Assembly (NCBI GenBank): GCA_964536015.1
Contig: CAZHVS010000005.1
Location: forward strand, 62,001-126,000
Direction: 5' to 3'
DNA length: 64,000 nucleotides
Source of the DNA: CAZHVS01 sp964536015
Lineage (GTDB): Bacteria > Bacteroidota > Ignavibacteria > Ignavibacteriales > Ignavibacteriaceae
In this document: one piece after another, positions 1 to 7,840 of the stretch
Layout: each line of letters begins with the position of its first letter
Position numbering within the stretch: position 1 is the stretch's first letter
The notes under the pieces: generated by a model
Database searches by the model: none
Told to the model about the DNA's origin: nothing
The model's input: only the letters and a program-made list of their open reading frames with translations
Made by a program: the position numbers and the translations under genes

Positions 1-942
1 CAGAAGATGACTGAAAAATTAAGAAGCATTTACCAGGATTTAAATAATGCGAAGACAGATCTCAAATCAGAAGCAACAGAGAACGTTAAGCAAATAAATT
101 CTCTTGTTGCACAAATTCAGAGAATGAATAAAGATATTTTTGAAGCCAAGGTAAGTGGTGATAAGCCAAACGACCTTATGGACGAAAGAGATGCAGCGAT
201 AAACGAGTTAAGTAAACTTGCAAACATCAATGTTTCTTTCGATCAGAATGGTTCAGCGAACATAACAATCGGTGGTGTTTTTGCAGTTGATCAGATTCAC
301 TATACTCAGTTTAAAGTAGAAGAAGAAGATGGAGAACTGACAGTAAAAACAAGTGATGGTGCTGTTAAATTAAACATTACAAATGGTGCAATTGGTGCTG
401 TCGTAAAATCTTTTTCTGAAAATATTCCCAAATATCTTTCCAAATTAGATACAATTGCCACCGCAATTTTTACATCGGTAAATTCTTTTCACGTTAATGG
501 AAGCACAACACATGTTCCCCCTCAAACCAATGTAAAGTTTTTTGAGAGTTATGAAAACGGGAATCTGAAAATAAACAGCGATATTATAAATGATCCAAAT
601 TATATTGCTATTTCTCAGGATGGGACTAATGGCAACAGTTATTTTGCTTTGAAAATAGCGGAACTAAAAGATGCAAGGTTAATTGATAATCAAACTTTAT
701 CTGAAGTATATGCCGGATTTGCAAGCGATATAGGTAACGAAGTAAGTTTCAGCGAACAGAATACTGAATCATATGGATTGGTTTTAACACAGTTGGAAAA
801 TCAGAAGGCTTCTTATTCTGGTGTTTCTATTGATGAAGAAATGACAAATGTAATTAAATATCAACGCTCTTTTGATGCGGCAGCTAAATTAATAAAAATT
901 GCTGATGAAATTACTCAAACAATTATTAGTATTGTAGGTTAA
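1..942 (+). CDS. flgK: Flagellar hook-associated protein 1 (FlgK), 5' end missing
   Basis: The reading frame is open from the first base, so this is the C-terminal part of a longer gene; the first ATG at position 7 is internal. FlgK forms the first hook-filament junction ring outside the cell. The visible part begins in the helical region, with the family hallmark NDLMDERD followed by a helix and a beta-rich segment. It ends with the conserved C-terminal coiled-coil region containing SIDEEMTNVIKYQRSFDAAA, the hallmark of hook and rod axial proteins. The flgL gene follows after 2 nt, the usual flgK-flgL order, which supports the call. The N-terminal rod-like domain lies outside the window. Confidence 0.95.
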   Translation, partial: QKMTEKLRSIYQDLNNAKTDLKSEATENVKQINSLVAQIQRMNKDIFEAKVSGDKPNDLMDERDAAINELSKLANINVSFDQNGSANITIGGVFAVDQIHYTQFKVEEEDGELTVKTSDGAVKLNITNGAIGAVVKSFSENIPKYLSKLDTIATAIFTSVNSFHVNGSTTHVPPQTNVKFFESYENGNLKINSDIINDPNYIAISQDGTNGNSYFALKIAELKDARLIDNQTLSEVYAGFASDIGNEVSFSEQNTESYGLVLTQLENQKASYSGVSIDEEMTNVIKYQRSFDAAAKLIKIADEITQTIISIVG

Positions 943-944
943 TT

Positions 945-2192
945 ATGCGTGTAACAGATAACCTAATTCAAAACTCATTTCTAAAAAACTTTAACTCGGT
1001 TAAAGAGGAAATAAATAAACTACAGAACCAGATTTCCTCTGGAAGTAAAATTAACAAACCTTCTGATTCGCCACTTGGTACAACACGAGTTATTAAGTTT
1101 AATGAACAATTAAGCAGCATAGCAACTTTCATAAAAAACATAGATAATGCTTCTGCATTTGTAGGTGAAACAATTAATTCACTTCAGGGCATTCAGGACC
1201 AGATTACGGCAATGACTGTTGATCTGGTAAATCTTAATAACACTGCAAATATGGATTCGTTTGAAAGCTATTCACAAAAGATGGACAATTATCTCTCTTC
1301 TATTCTTGATTTTGCAAATTCACAATATGAAGGTCAATACCTTTTTAGCGGAAGTGATTTTTCCTCGAAGCCTTTTGGATATAATTCTTCCGGAGATTCT
1401 ATTGATGTTAAACTTAAAGATATTGGTGCAGAAAGAAAAGTTAAAATATCTAATGGCATCGATCAGAAAATAAATATTAACGGAGAAGAGCTGTTTAATT
1501 CAGTGCTTAAACAAAGCGGAAACTTTGATGTTAATGCTGCGGCGGGTTCGCAGGTTAATAAACAAGTTGAAATATTGGATGCTGAAGGAAATAAATACAA
1601 ACTGAATTTAGTTTATACTAAAACCGCGGATCATTCTTATGACCTTCAATATAATATAGTCGATACTTCTAACAATACTGTTTTTCAGGATACAAAGCAA
1701 TTAGTCTTTAACAGTACCACAGGAGCCTTACAGTCGATTGACGGCAACACTCCTGCAAAGATTAATGTTGATATCCCTGCAAATAAAATCAAAATTGTAT
1801 TTAATGTTTTAAGTTTAAACGAAAGCACAAATTCAACTTCAATAAATTCTTCGTTAAATCAAAAGGCGGATGTTTTAAATACAATTTTAACTATAAAAAA
1901 TAACCTTAAGAATGGTATCAAACCAAACGATAATCAGACGGCTATTATAAATGATTTTAATAAGCATTTGTTAGATAAGCTTTCTGAAATTGGCATAATT
2001 AGCAACAAGCTTAGCGACACCAACGATATACTTAAAAATCAGGAACTCCAAGTGAAGGGATTACGATCTAAAGTAAAAGATACAGATGTTGCTGAAGCAA
2101 TAATCGATTTACAAAATCAACAAAACATGCTTGACATTTCATATAAAATGTCTTCAAAAATATTTCAAAAATCTTTAATTGATTTCCTGTGA
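945..2192 (+). CDS. flgL: Flagellar hook-associated protein 3 (FlgL)
   Basis: The 415-residue protein is the second hook-filament junction protein, related to flagellin. Its N-terminus (MRVTDNLIQNSFLKN, then QNQISSGSKINKPSDSP) is the typical flagellin-family helical region with the SG.KI..PSD motif at about residues 32-42. The C-terminus (DVAEAIIDLQNQQNMLDISYKMS) is the matching helical end. The middle, about residues 150-310, is a variable beta-rich domain, making it longer than the roughly 300-residue enterobacterial FlgL. It starts 2 nt after flgK, and its TGA stop shares one base with the next ATG, so it is translationally linked to motA. Confidence 0.95.
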   Translation: MRVTDNLIQNSFLKNFNSVKEEINKLQNQISSGSKINKPSDSPLGTTRVIKFNEQLSSIATFIKNIDNASAFVGETINSLQGIQDQITAMTVDLVNLNNTANMDSFESYSQKMDNYLSSILDFANSQYEGQYLFSGSDFSSKPFGYNSSGDSIDVKLKDIGAERKVKISNGIDQKININGEELFNSVLKQSGNFDVNAAAGSQVNKQVEILDAEGNKYKLNLVYTKTADHSYDLQYNIVDTSNNTVFQDTKQLVFNSTTGALQSIDGNTPAKINVDIPANKIKIVFNVLSLNESTNSTSINSSLNQKADVLNTILTIKNNLKNGIKPNDNQTAIINDFNKHLLDKLSEIGIISNKLSDTNDILKNQELQVKGLRSKVKDTDVAEAIIDLQNQQNMLDISYKMSSKIFQKSLIDFL

Positions 2193-2971
2193 TGAAAAAA
2201 TTTGGCACAATAAACGGTTTATTTCTAGGATTAATTTCTATTTTCGGTGCTTTTTTAGTCGAAGGTGGATCATTCAAAGCATTGTTTCTTCTGCCGGCAA
2301 TGTTAATTGTTTTTGGTGGAACATTTTCTGCTGTAATAATTGGATTTGGTCTCGATAATTTCTTAAGGATTTTTAAGCTTATTAAAAAAGCATATTTCCC
2401 GGCTTCGTATAATCTTACTAAAATGATTAACGACTTTACGGAAATAGCAATAGAATTAAGAAAGAATGGTATTCTGGCAATTGAAAAAGAACTAGACCGG
2501 TTTGATCATTATTTCCCTAAAAAGATTTTAAAAATGTTAATAGATGGTTCCGAACCCGAAGAAATAGAGAGTCTTTCTCAAACAGAAATTTCTTCAATGC
2601 AGGAAAGACATTTTGCAAATGTTTTCATATTTACTAAAATGGGTGGATATGCACCAACCATGGGCATAATAGGAACTGTAATGGGTTTAATAATGTCCCT
2701 TGCAAATGCAGGCGGTAATCCCGAAGAATTAATCAGAAATATTGCTTCGGCTTTTATTGCTACTTTGTGGGGAATTTTTTCAGCAAATATTATTTGGCTT
2801 CCAATAGGAGATAAACTTAAACAATGTCATTTAGAAGAGAAACATATGATGGAAATGGCGTCGGAAGGAGTCCTGGCTCTAAGGAACGGGGAAATCCCTT
2901 CGGTAATAAAGATGCGATTGACAAGTATGCTGTCTCAAAGAGACCAGGAAAGAATTTTAAACGCCGTTTAA
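2192..2971 (+). CDS. motA: Flagellar motor stator protein MotA, first copy (PomA/MotA type)
   Basis: The protein has about 259 residues and four predicted membrane segments: two near the N-terminus (about residues 5-50) and two in the C-terminal half. The conserved MotA/TolQ/ExbB channel motif PTMGIIGTVMGL lies near residue 155 and holds the proline needed for torque. The cytoplasmic region between TM2 and TM3 is charged. I chose ATG 2192 (TGATG overlap with flgL) over a GTG one codon earlier. The last 148 nt are also read in another frame as the beginning of motB. Together with the next gene it forms an ion-conducting stator. It is clearly different in sequence from the second MotA at 5052. 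Confidence 0.92.
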   Translation: MKKFGTINGLFLGLISIFGAFLVEGGSFKALFLLPAMLIVFGGTFSAVIIGFGLDNFLRIFKLIKKAYFPASYNLTKMINDFTEIAIELRKNGILAIEKELDRFDHYFPKKILKMLIDGSEPEEIESLSQTEISSMQERHFANVFIFTKMGGYAPTMGIIGTVMGLIMSLANAGGNPEELIRNIASAFIATLWGIFSANIIWLPIGDKLKQCHLEEKHMMEMASEGVLALRNGEIPSVIKMRLTSMLSQRDQERILNAV

Positions 2972-3639
2972 AAAGCGAAGAAAATCCTTTTACCGAAGAA
3001 GGCGATAGAGACCGTTATATTATTACATACTCAGACTTGATAACCTTGTTGCTGGGTTTGTTTATTCTACTATATGCTTCTTCAAATGTTGATGAAGGAA
3101 AATACACTAAAGTTGTTACAGCATTTGGAACTCTTTTTGGTTCAGGCAATCCTATGGGAATGTTAGGCACAGGTATGCTTCCTGCAAATGAAAAAGCTTT
3201 TAAAAGTTTAAACGAACAATTAACAGATATTGTGAAAGATAACAATCTGGATAGTAGTGTAAAGTTGATACAGAATGACAGAGGAGTTACGATTCGTATA
3301 CTCGATGACATTCTCTTTTCTTCTGGAAGCGCAACTTTAAATGATTATTCAAAAGTGATATTAAAAAAACTTGCAGAGGTTATAAAAAAAATACCGAATG
3401 ATATTCGGATTGAAGGACATACAGATAATATTCCAATAAGTTCTGGGGCATTCCCTTCAAACTGGCATCTATCTGTTGCAAGAGCAACCAACACAGCATA
3501 CTATTTAATGAATGATGAAAATGTTAGTCAAGCTCGCGTGTCGGTTGTTGGTTATGCAGAATTTCAACCTGTGGATTCAAATGAAACTCCGCAGGGAAGA
3601 GCTAATAATAGAAGAGTAGATATAGTAATTTTAAAGTAA
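2824..3639 (+). CDS. motB: Flagellar motor stator protein MotB, first copy, overlapping motA by 148 nt
   Basis: The 271-residue protein has a single membrane helix (about 66-88) beginning YIITYSDLITLLLGL. D71 matches the ion-binding aspartate of MotB/PomB. A C-terminal OmpA-like peptidoglycan-binding domain contains IRIEGHTDNIPIS and ends with RGRANNRRVDIVI-type residues. The only in-frame ATG, GTG or TTG before the membrane helix is ATG 2824, deep inside motA, with AGGAG at 2806-2810 about 13 nt upstream. The first 50 residues are basic (GKNFKRRLK) and cytoplasmic, and are encoded in a different frame from the MotA C-terminus. Family membership is clear; the exact start is an inference from the lack of alternatives. 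Confidence 0.88.
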   Translation: MSFRRETYDGNGVGRSPGSKERGNPFGNKDAIDKYAVSKRPGKNFKRRLKSEENPFTEEGDRDRYIITYSDLITLLLGLFILLYASSNVDEGKYTKVVTAFGTLFGSGNPMGMLGTGMLPANEKAFKSLNEQLTDIVKDNNLDSSVKLIQNDRGVTIRILDDILFSSGSATLNDYSKVILKKLAEVIKKIPNDIRIEGHTDNIPISSGAFPSNWHLSVARATNTAYYLMNDENVSQARVSVVGYAEFQPVDSNETPQGRANNRRVDIVILK

Positions 3640-4034
3640 TGGAAAGAAAAATGAAGATAAACACCAGTCAATTTGGAGAACTCGATTTTGATGAAACCAA
3701 GATAATTAATTTTAACGAGGGAGTAATTGGATTCGAAAATTTAAAAAATTTTATTTTACTAAATCCCGAAGATGGCTTATTTTTATGGTTGACTTCTGTA
3801 GATGAACCAGAAATTGTATTTCCGTTGTTTCCGGTCGGAGCTCTTTATAACAATTATCCGCAAGCAGAAGGTTATGAAGCCTTTGTTGTAGTGAAGCTTG
3901 ATAAAGATCCCGCCAATATAACAGTTAACCTGGTTTCGCCGGTTTATATAAACCAGCAGAAAAAAGAAGGATATCAAACAATATTGGATAATGATGAATA
4001 TTCTATTAATTATAAACTTTTTAAACGGGATTAG
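3639..4034 (+). CDS. fliW: Flagellar assembly factor FliW
   Basis: The 131-residue protein matches FliW in length and layout: an N-terminal beta strand (INTSQFGELDFDE), the conserved INFNEGVIGFE loop, a FPLFPV segment and the C-terminal part with NLVSPVYIN. FliW binds flagellin and also antagonises CsrA, so flagellin translation is matched to export. The csrA gene is next (7 nt gap), the classic partner arrangement. ATG 3639 overlaps the motB TAA by one base; a second ATG four codons later (3651) is an equally possible start. Confidence 0.93.
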   Translation: MERKMKINTSQFGELDFDETKIINFNEGVIGFENLKNFILLNPEDGLFLWLTSVDEPEIVFPLFPVGALYNNYPQAEGYEAFVVVKLDKDPANITVNLVSPVYINQQKKEGYQTILDNDEYSINYKLFKRD

Positions 4035-4041
4035 GTAATTT

Positions 4042-4287
4042 ATGTTAGTTCTATCAAGAAAACCTGATGAAAAAATCAGGATTGGTCCTGATATTGTAAT
4101 TAGTATTATTGCAATATCAGATGGACAGGTTAGAATTGGAATTGAAGCTCCTTCGCACTTAAAAATTTACCGCGAAGAGTTATATGAAAAATTAAAAGAA
4201 AGTAATGTTATTGCTTCTGCTTCAAGTAAGATTCTGCCTGAAGATATATCTAAATTCAAAATTGAAGATGTAAATAAAAAAGATTGA
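4042..4287 (+). CDS. csrA: Carbon storage/translational regulator CsrA
   Basis: The 81-residue protein begins MLVLSRKPDEKIRIG, the invariant CsrA N-terminus, and continues with VRIGIEAP and the RNA-binding REEL(Y) segment near residue 45. CsrA is a dimeric RNA-binding protein that blocks ribosome binding at GGA motifs. The C-terminal extension of about 30 residues beyond the core (SNVIASASSKI onward) is of the length seen in FliW-dependent CsrA proteins, where FliW binds. Its position directly after fliW in a flagellar operon suggests control of flagellin or filament synthesis; that role is inferred from context. Confidence 0.96.
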   Translation: MLVLSRKPDEKIRIGPDIVISIIAISDGQVRIGIEAPSHLKIYREELYEKLKESNVIASASSKILPEDISKFKIEDVNKKD

Positions 4288-4288
4288 T

Positions 4289-5047
4289 ATGCTTAATACA
4301 GATAAAAAACTTCGTATTGTTATTATAGATGATTCGGATACTATTCTTGCCGCCCTAAAAGCTTTTTTTGAAGGTTATGATTTTGAAGTTCACACTACGC
4401 TTGATGGATTAGGAGGAATACAACTTTGTTCGGAGGTTAAACCTGACCTAGTATTTCTTGACCTTATGATGCCTAACTTTGATGGAATAAAATTTCTTCA
4501 GGTAAAAAGTGTATTGAAAGACATTAAAGATATTCCTGTGATTGTAATTAGTGCAAACACAAATAAAAGAAATGTTCTTTCAGCTATTGAACTTGGTGCC
4601 AGCAAAGTAATTTCAAAACCTCTTCAAAAAGATGTAATAATCAAAACACTGAAAGAAGTTTTAAATAAAGAAGTTCAATCGCCAACAAATTTTAAAACCA
4701 CAATGGCTGATGCTCCTGAAGAGAAAGTAAGAGAATCAATTCATCAGAATTTAAATATTGAAATGAGAAGTCATTTAAAAAAAATATTTTTGGATAACTT
4801 CAAAATACAAAAACAACAAATTGAATATTCTCTTCATACAAGAAACAAAGCTGAACTTGACAGAAATCTTCATGAAATAAAAGGAGCTGGTGGAACAATT
4901 GGTTATAATGAAATTACTAAATGTGTTAAAGAAATTGAAGACCGTGCAGTAAAAACGGACCTGGACTGGTTCTTTATTCAAGTCAGGTGGGAACAAATAT
5001 TAAAAACAGTTAAAGAAATAGAAACATCAATTGTAGCAGGTAATTAA
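4289..5047 (+). CDS. Response regulator receiver fused to Hpt phosphotransfer domain
   Basis: The 252-residue protein has two modules. Residues 1-130 form a receiver domain with the acidic pair D14/D15, phospho-acceptor D58 in FLDLMMPNFDG, the switch residue S88/T91 region and K110 in SKPLQ. Residues about 155-252 form a helical Hpt domain with the motif LHEIKGAGGTIG, in which H195 is the expected phospho-histidine. There is no output DNA-binding domain. It probably acts as an intermediate in a phosphorelay. It starts 1 nt after csrA and is followed 4 nt later by a second motA, so it is transcribed with motility genes. The upstream kinase partner is not known; the PAS kinase at 8513 is a candidate. 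Confidence 0.9.
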   Translation: MLNTDKKLRIVIIDDSDTILAALKAFFEGYDFEVHTTLDGLGGIQLCSEVKPDLVFLDLMMPNFDGIKFLQVKSVLKDIKDIPVIVISANTNKRNVLSAIELGASKVISKPLQKDVIIKTLKEVLNKEVQSPTNFKTTMADAPEEKVRESIHQNLNIEMRSHLKKIFLDNFKIQKQQIEYSLHTRNKAELDRNLHEIKGAGGTIGYNEITKCVKEIEDRAVKTDLDWFFIQVRWEQILKTVKEIETSIVAGN

Positions 5048-5051
5048 ATTT

Positions 5052-5909
5052 ATGTTTATTGTAGTTGGAATAGTTATAGTGATGGCAGCAGTAGTTGTTG
5101 GGTTCACAATGGCTGGCGGAGACCTTGTTCTGCTTATTCAAATATCAGAATTTGTTACAATTGGTGGAGCAGCAATAGGAAGCTTATTAATATCGGCACC
5201 TTTACCTGTTTTAAAAAAAATTATTGCTGCAATTCCTAAAGCAATTACTCATAAAGATTATGCCAAACAGGATTATCTTGATCTATTGAAATCTTTTTAT
5301 GATTTATTTCTGGTTGCCCAAAGAGACGGTTTACTTTCTATCGAAAAACATATTGAAAATCCAGCGGAAAGTGAAATACTTAAAAACAATTCAAAGTTTT
5401 TGCACAATAAAGTGGCTGTTTCGTTTTTCTCAGACACTCTTAAAGTTATTTTGACAGGTGGAATTCCTCCTCATGAAATTGAAGAGCTAATGGAAAAAGA
5501 AATTGAAACATTTGAGGCTGAAAATAAACCAGTCCCGCATCTTATTTCCAAAGTTGGTGATGCATTACCGGGTCTTGGTATTGTTGCTGCTGTGCTTGGA
5601 ATTATTGTTACTATGGGTAGCATTGACAAAGGAGCTGCCGAAGTTGGTCATCACGTAGCTGCAGCTCTTGTAGGAACATTTCTTGGAGTACTTTTAAGCT
5701 ATGGCTTTGTAAATCCTTTAGCCACAAACATTGAACATGGAGTTGAAAAAGAAGTACAATATCTGAATACAATTAAATCAAGTATTGTATCTTATACCAA
5801 AGGAAATCCTCCAATTGTTGCGGTGGAAATAGCCAGAAGAACTATCGAATCAGATAATCGTCCTACTTTTCAGGAACTGGAATCTTACTTAAGAGGAAAG
5901 AAAGAATAG
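5052..5909 (+). CDS. motA: Flagellar motor stator protein MotA, second copy (E. coli MotA type)
   Basis: The 285-residue protein resembles the longer, E. coli-type MotA. It has an N-terminal hydrophobic helix, a second helix containing VTIGGAAIGSLLIS, a large cytoplasmic loop with the motor-facing charged region, and two C-terminal helices holding GDALPGLGIVAAVLGIIVTMG and the AALVGTFLGVLLSYGF segment. The length matches the family (about 280-295). It pairs with the motB directly downstream (1 nt gap). It shares little sequence with the first MotA at 2192, so the operon carries two different stator types. The start ATG 5052 lies 4 nt after the previous stop, with no strong Shine-Dalgarno site. 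Confidence 0.94.
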   Translation: MFIVVGIVIVMAAVVVGFTMAGGDLVLLIQISEFVTIGGAAIGSLLISAPLPVLKKIIAAIPKAITHKDYAKQDYLDLLKSFYDLFLVAQRDGLLSIEKHIENPAESEILKNNSKFLHNKVAVSFFSDTLKVILTGGIPPHEIEELMEKEIETFEAENKPVPHLISKVGDALPGLGIVAAVLGIIVTMGSIDKGAAEVGHHVAAALVGTFLGVLLSYGFVNPLATNIEHGVEKEVQYLNTIKSSIVSYTKGNPPIVAVEIARRTIESDNRPTFQELESYLRGKKE

Positions 5910-5910
5910 A

Positions 5911-6684
5911 ATGTCTGAGATAAATGGACAACCTCCGATAATAAAAAAAATTAAAAAAGGCGGCGGTGGTCATCATGGCGGAGCATGGAAAGTTGCTTAT
6001 GCGGATTTTGTTACGGCAATGATGGCTCTGTTTATTGTACTATGGGTTCTAAGTTCGGGTGATAAAGTTAAAAAAGCAGTTGCAGAATATTTCAGAGATC
6101 CAAGAGGTATAGATTTAGGTAAAGGGAAAAGCTTTCTACCTAACCAGAATAATATTGTTAGTTCACCTGAAATTGCTACAGAAATTATGAAGCAGGAAAA
6201 AGAAAAAGAGCAGTTTGAGAAAATGGGACAGGAAATTCTAAATTATCTTAAAGAGGATAAGCAATTAGAAAAAGTTTTAGATCAGGTAAAGATTGAATAT
6301 ACAAAAGAAGGAATGAGAATTGAACTTTCTGAGTCAATCCATGAAGCTTTTTTTGAAGTTGGAACCGCACAACTGAATCCGCAAGCATTCAACTTTTTAA
6401 AATACCTTGGTGCAAAACTTTCTTCAATTAATAATGGAATAATTATCGAAGGACACACAGATTCACGTCCTTATGAAGGTAAAGGGATTGGTTATACCAA
6501 CTATGAGTTGAGTTCAGATAGAGCTAATTCTGCTCGCAGAGCAATGGTTTTAGGCGGACTTCTTGAATCACAAATTATGGAAATACGTGGTTATGCTGAT
6601 AAAAAACTTCGTAACGCAGAAAACCCAAATGATATTGTGAATCGCAGAGTTAGTATTATTGTAAAGTATTCGGAGAAAAAATGA
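5911..6684 (+). CDS. motB: Flagellar motor stator protein MotB, second copy (E. coli MotB type)
   Basis: The 257-residue protein begins with a basic, glycine-rich cytoplasmic segment (IIKKIKKGGGGHHGGAWK), as in E. coli MotB. A single membrane helix AYADFVTAMMALFIVLW follows, with the ion-binding aspartate at D32. The plug-like segment SSGDKVKKAVAEYF comes next, then an OmpA-type peptidoglycan-binding domain with IIIEGHTDSRPY and NRRVSIIVKY. The AYADFVTAMMAFFLVMW-like signature differs from the ITYSDLITLLLGL of the first MotB, which suggests a different stator lineage and possibly a different coupling ion. The stop overlaps the following receiver gene by 4 nt. Confidence 0.94.
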   Translation: MSEINGQPPIIKKIKKGGGGHHGGAWKVAYADFVTAMMALFIVLWVLSSGDKVKKAVAEYFRDPRGIDLGKGKSFLPNQNNIVSSPEIATEIMKQEKEKEQFEKMGQEILNYLKEDKQLEKVLDQVKIEYTKEGMRIELSESIHEAFFEVGTAQLNPQAFNFLKYLGAKLSSINNGIIIEGHTDSRPYEGKGIGYTNYELSSDRANSARRAMVLGGLLESQIMEIRGYADKKLRNAENPNDIVNRRVSIIVKYSEKK

Positions 6685-7082
6685 GTAGAAATATTTTGAT
6701 AATGGAAGACGACCCTTTTACACAGGAATTTTACAGATTCCTGTTTCAAAGGAAAGGATATAATTTTGTAATTACTGATGACGGCGATGAGTTTGTTGAA
6801 CAGATGAATAAACAGACTATTTCATTAATTATTCTTGATATTAACTTAAAAAATACTTTTATTAACAACGAAAAAGTAGATGGTTTATTTTTTGCGTCTT
6901 ACATTAAAAACAATGAGAAATATAAATCGATTCCAGTAATAATTGTAACTGCTTATCAAAACAATATTAATGGTAAAGACTTGCTTAAAGAAAGTCTTGC
7001 AGATGATTTTATAATTAAGCCGATAATCGATTTTAATGATTTACTAAAAAAAATAGATAATCTAATAGATAACAATGGATAA
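6681..7082 (+). CDS. Single-domain response regulator (CheY-like receiver)
   Basis: The 133-residue protein is a stand-alone receiver domain: acidic pocket D10/D11 in IMEDDP, phospho-acceptor D53 in ILDINL, T90 in VTAYQ and K113 in IIKPI. There is no output domain. About nine extra residues (KNTFINNEKV) sit between D53 and the next helix, so the beta3-alpha3 loop is longer than in CheY. ATG 6681 overlaps the motB stop (ATGA), so it is coupled to the stator operon. It could bind the motor or shuttle phosphate in the relay formed by its neighbours; I cannot tell which from sequence. Confidence 0.88.
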   Translation: MSRNILIMEDDPFTQEFYRFLFQRKGYNFVITDDGDEFVEQMNKQTISLIILDINLKNTFINNEKVDGLFFASYIKNNEKYKSIPVIIVTAYQNNINGKDLLKESLADDFIIKPIIDFNDLLKKIDNLIDNNG

Positions 7083-7737
7083 AGAAAAACACAAAATCCT
7101 GATTGTCGAAGATGATCCCGATACAATGTTTATTTTAAATAGAATTCTGACAACGAATAATTTTGAAGTTAGAACAGCAGAAAATGGCACAGATGCTTTG
7201 ACCATTCTGGAAGAATTTTTTCCAAAAGTTATAGTAGCTGACTGGACAATGCCCGAACTTGATGGCTTGCAGTTATGCAAAATTTTAAAAGAAAATGACA
7301 GAACGAAATTAATTTATTTTGTAATCTTAACAGCCAGGTCATCTTTGCAGGACAGAGTGATTGGACTGGATTCAGGCGCAGATGATTTTCTAATTAAGCC
7401 TATTGAAAACCAGGAATTACTTGCAAGAATTCGTTCAGGTGTAAGAATCCATAACCTTCAGAATGAACTTAAAGAAGTTGAACATAAAAAAGCTATAATA
7501 GAACTTGCGTGTACAATAGGTCATCAATTTAATAATCCACTTAGCAGCCTCATCCTTTCAACGCAGAATATTACTGAAGAATGTGCCGGGTGTAAAAATG
7601 TTAATATAAATCAGGATATTGAGATAATTAATAAATCACTTGAGCGTATTCAAAATCTGGTTAACACTTTAATAAATCTCCAAAACACCGAAAGAATTAA
7701 TTATTCAGATGATCAGCAAATGATTAAGCTGGATTAA
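7075..7737 (+). CDS. Receiver fused to a DHp-like histidine domain lacking a kinase ATPase domain
   Basis: Residues 1-125 of this 220-residue protein are a canonical receiver with acidic pocket around E12/D13/D14, phospho-acceptor D56 in VADWTMPELDG, T87 in LTARS and K108 in LIKPI. A helical linker leads to a HisKA-like (DHp) segment at about 140-205 with the H-box GHQFNNPLSSL, H150 being the predicted phosphorylated residue, followed by a second helix. The protein stops there: no N, G1 or G2 boxes of a HATPase domain follow, and the next 100 nt hold no in-frame remnant I can recognise. It overlaps the previous receiver by 8 nt. The layout suggests a phosphotransferase (Spo0B/ChpT-like idea) rather than a kinase; this is inference. 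Confidence 0.82.
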   Translation: MDKEKHKILIVEDDPDTMFILNRILTTNNFEVRTAENGTDALTILEEFFPKVIVADWTMPELDGLQLCKILKENDRTKLIYFVILTARSSLQDRVIGLDSGADDFLIKPIENQELLARIRSGVRIHNLQNELKEVEHKKAIIELACTIGHQFNNPLSSLILSTQNITEECAGCKNVNINQDIEIINKSLERIQNLVNTLINLQNTERINYSDDQQMIKLD

Positions 7738-7840
7738 ACAATTCAACTTCTTTAAATCTCGATTTTAATTATAGCCGAAAATACTCACTTCGGTATAAAT
7801 TTTTTCATAAAAATTTCGATAATACAACTGGATTAGTGTT
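7738..7840. other. Intergenic gap with a weak hairpin
   Basis: This 103-nt AT-rich gap holds a short inverted repeat, GCCGAA at 7774-7779 and TTCGGT at 7789-7794, separated by 9 nt and followed by ATAAATTTTTT. It could be a weak intrinsic terminator ending the flagellar/receiver operon, but the stem is only 5-6 bp. No convincing promoter for the next gene is seen. Confidence 0.3.

Noticed and set aside
7753..7781. Possible sigma-28 promoter (TAAA, then GCCGAAAA) before the gene at 7841
   Set aside because: The spacing is 17 nt instead of 15, and the -10 match is partial.
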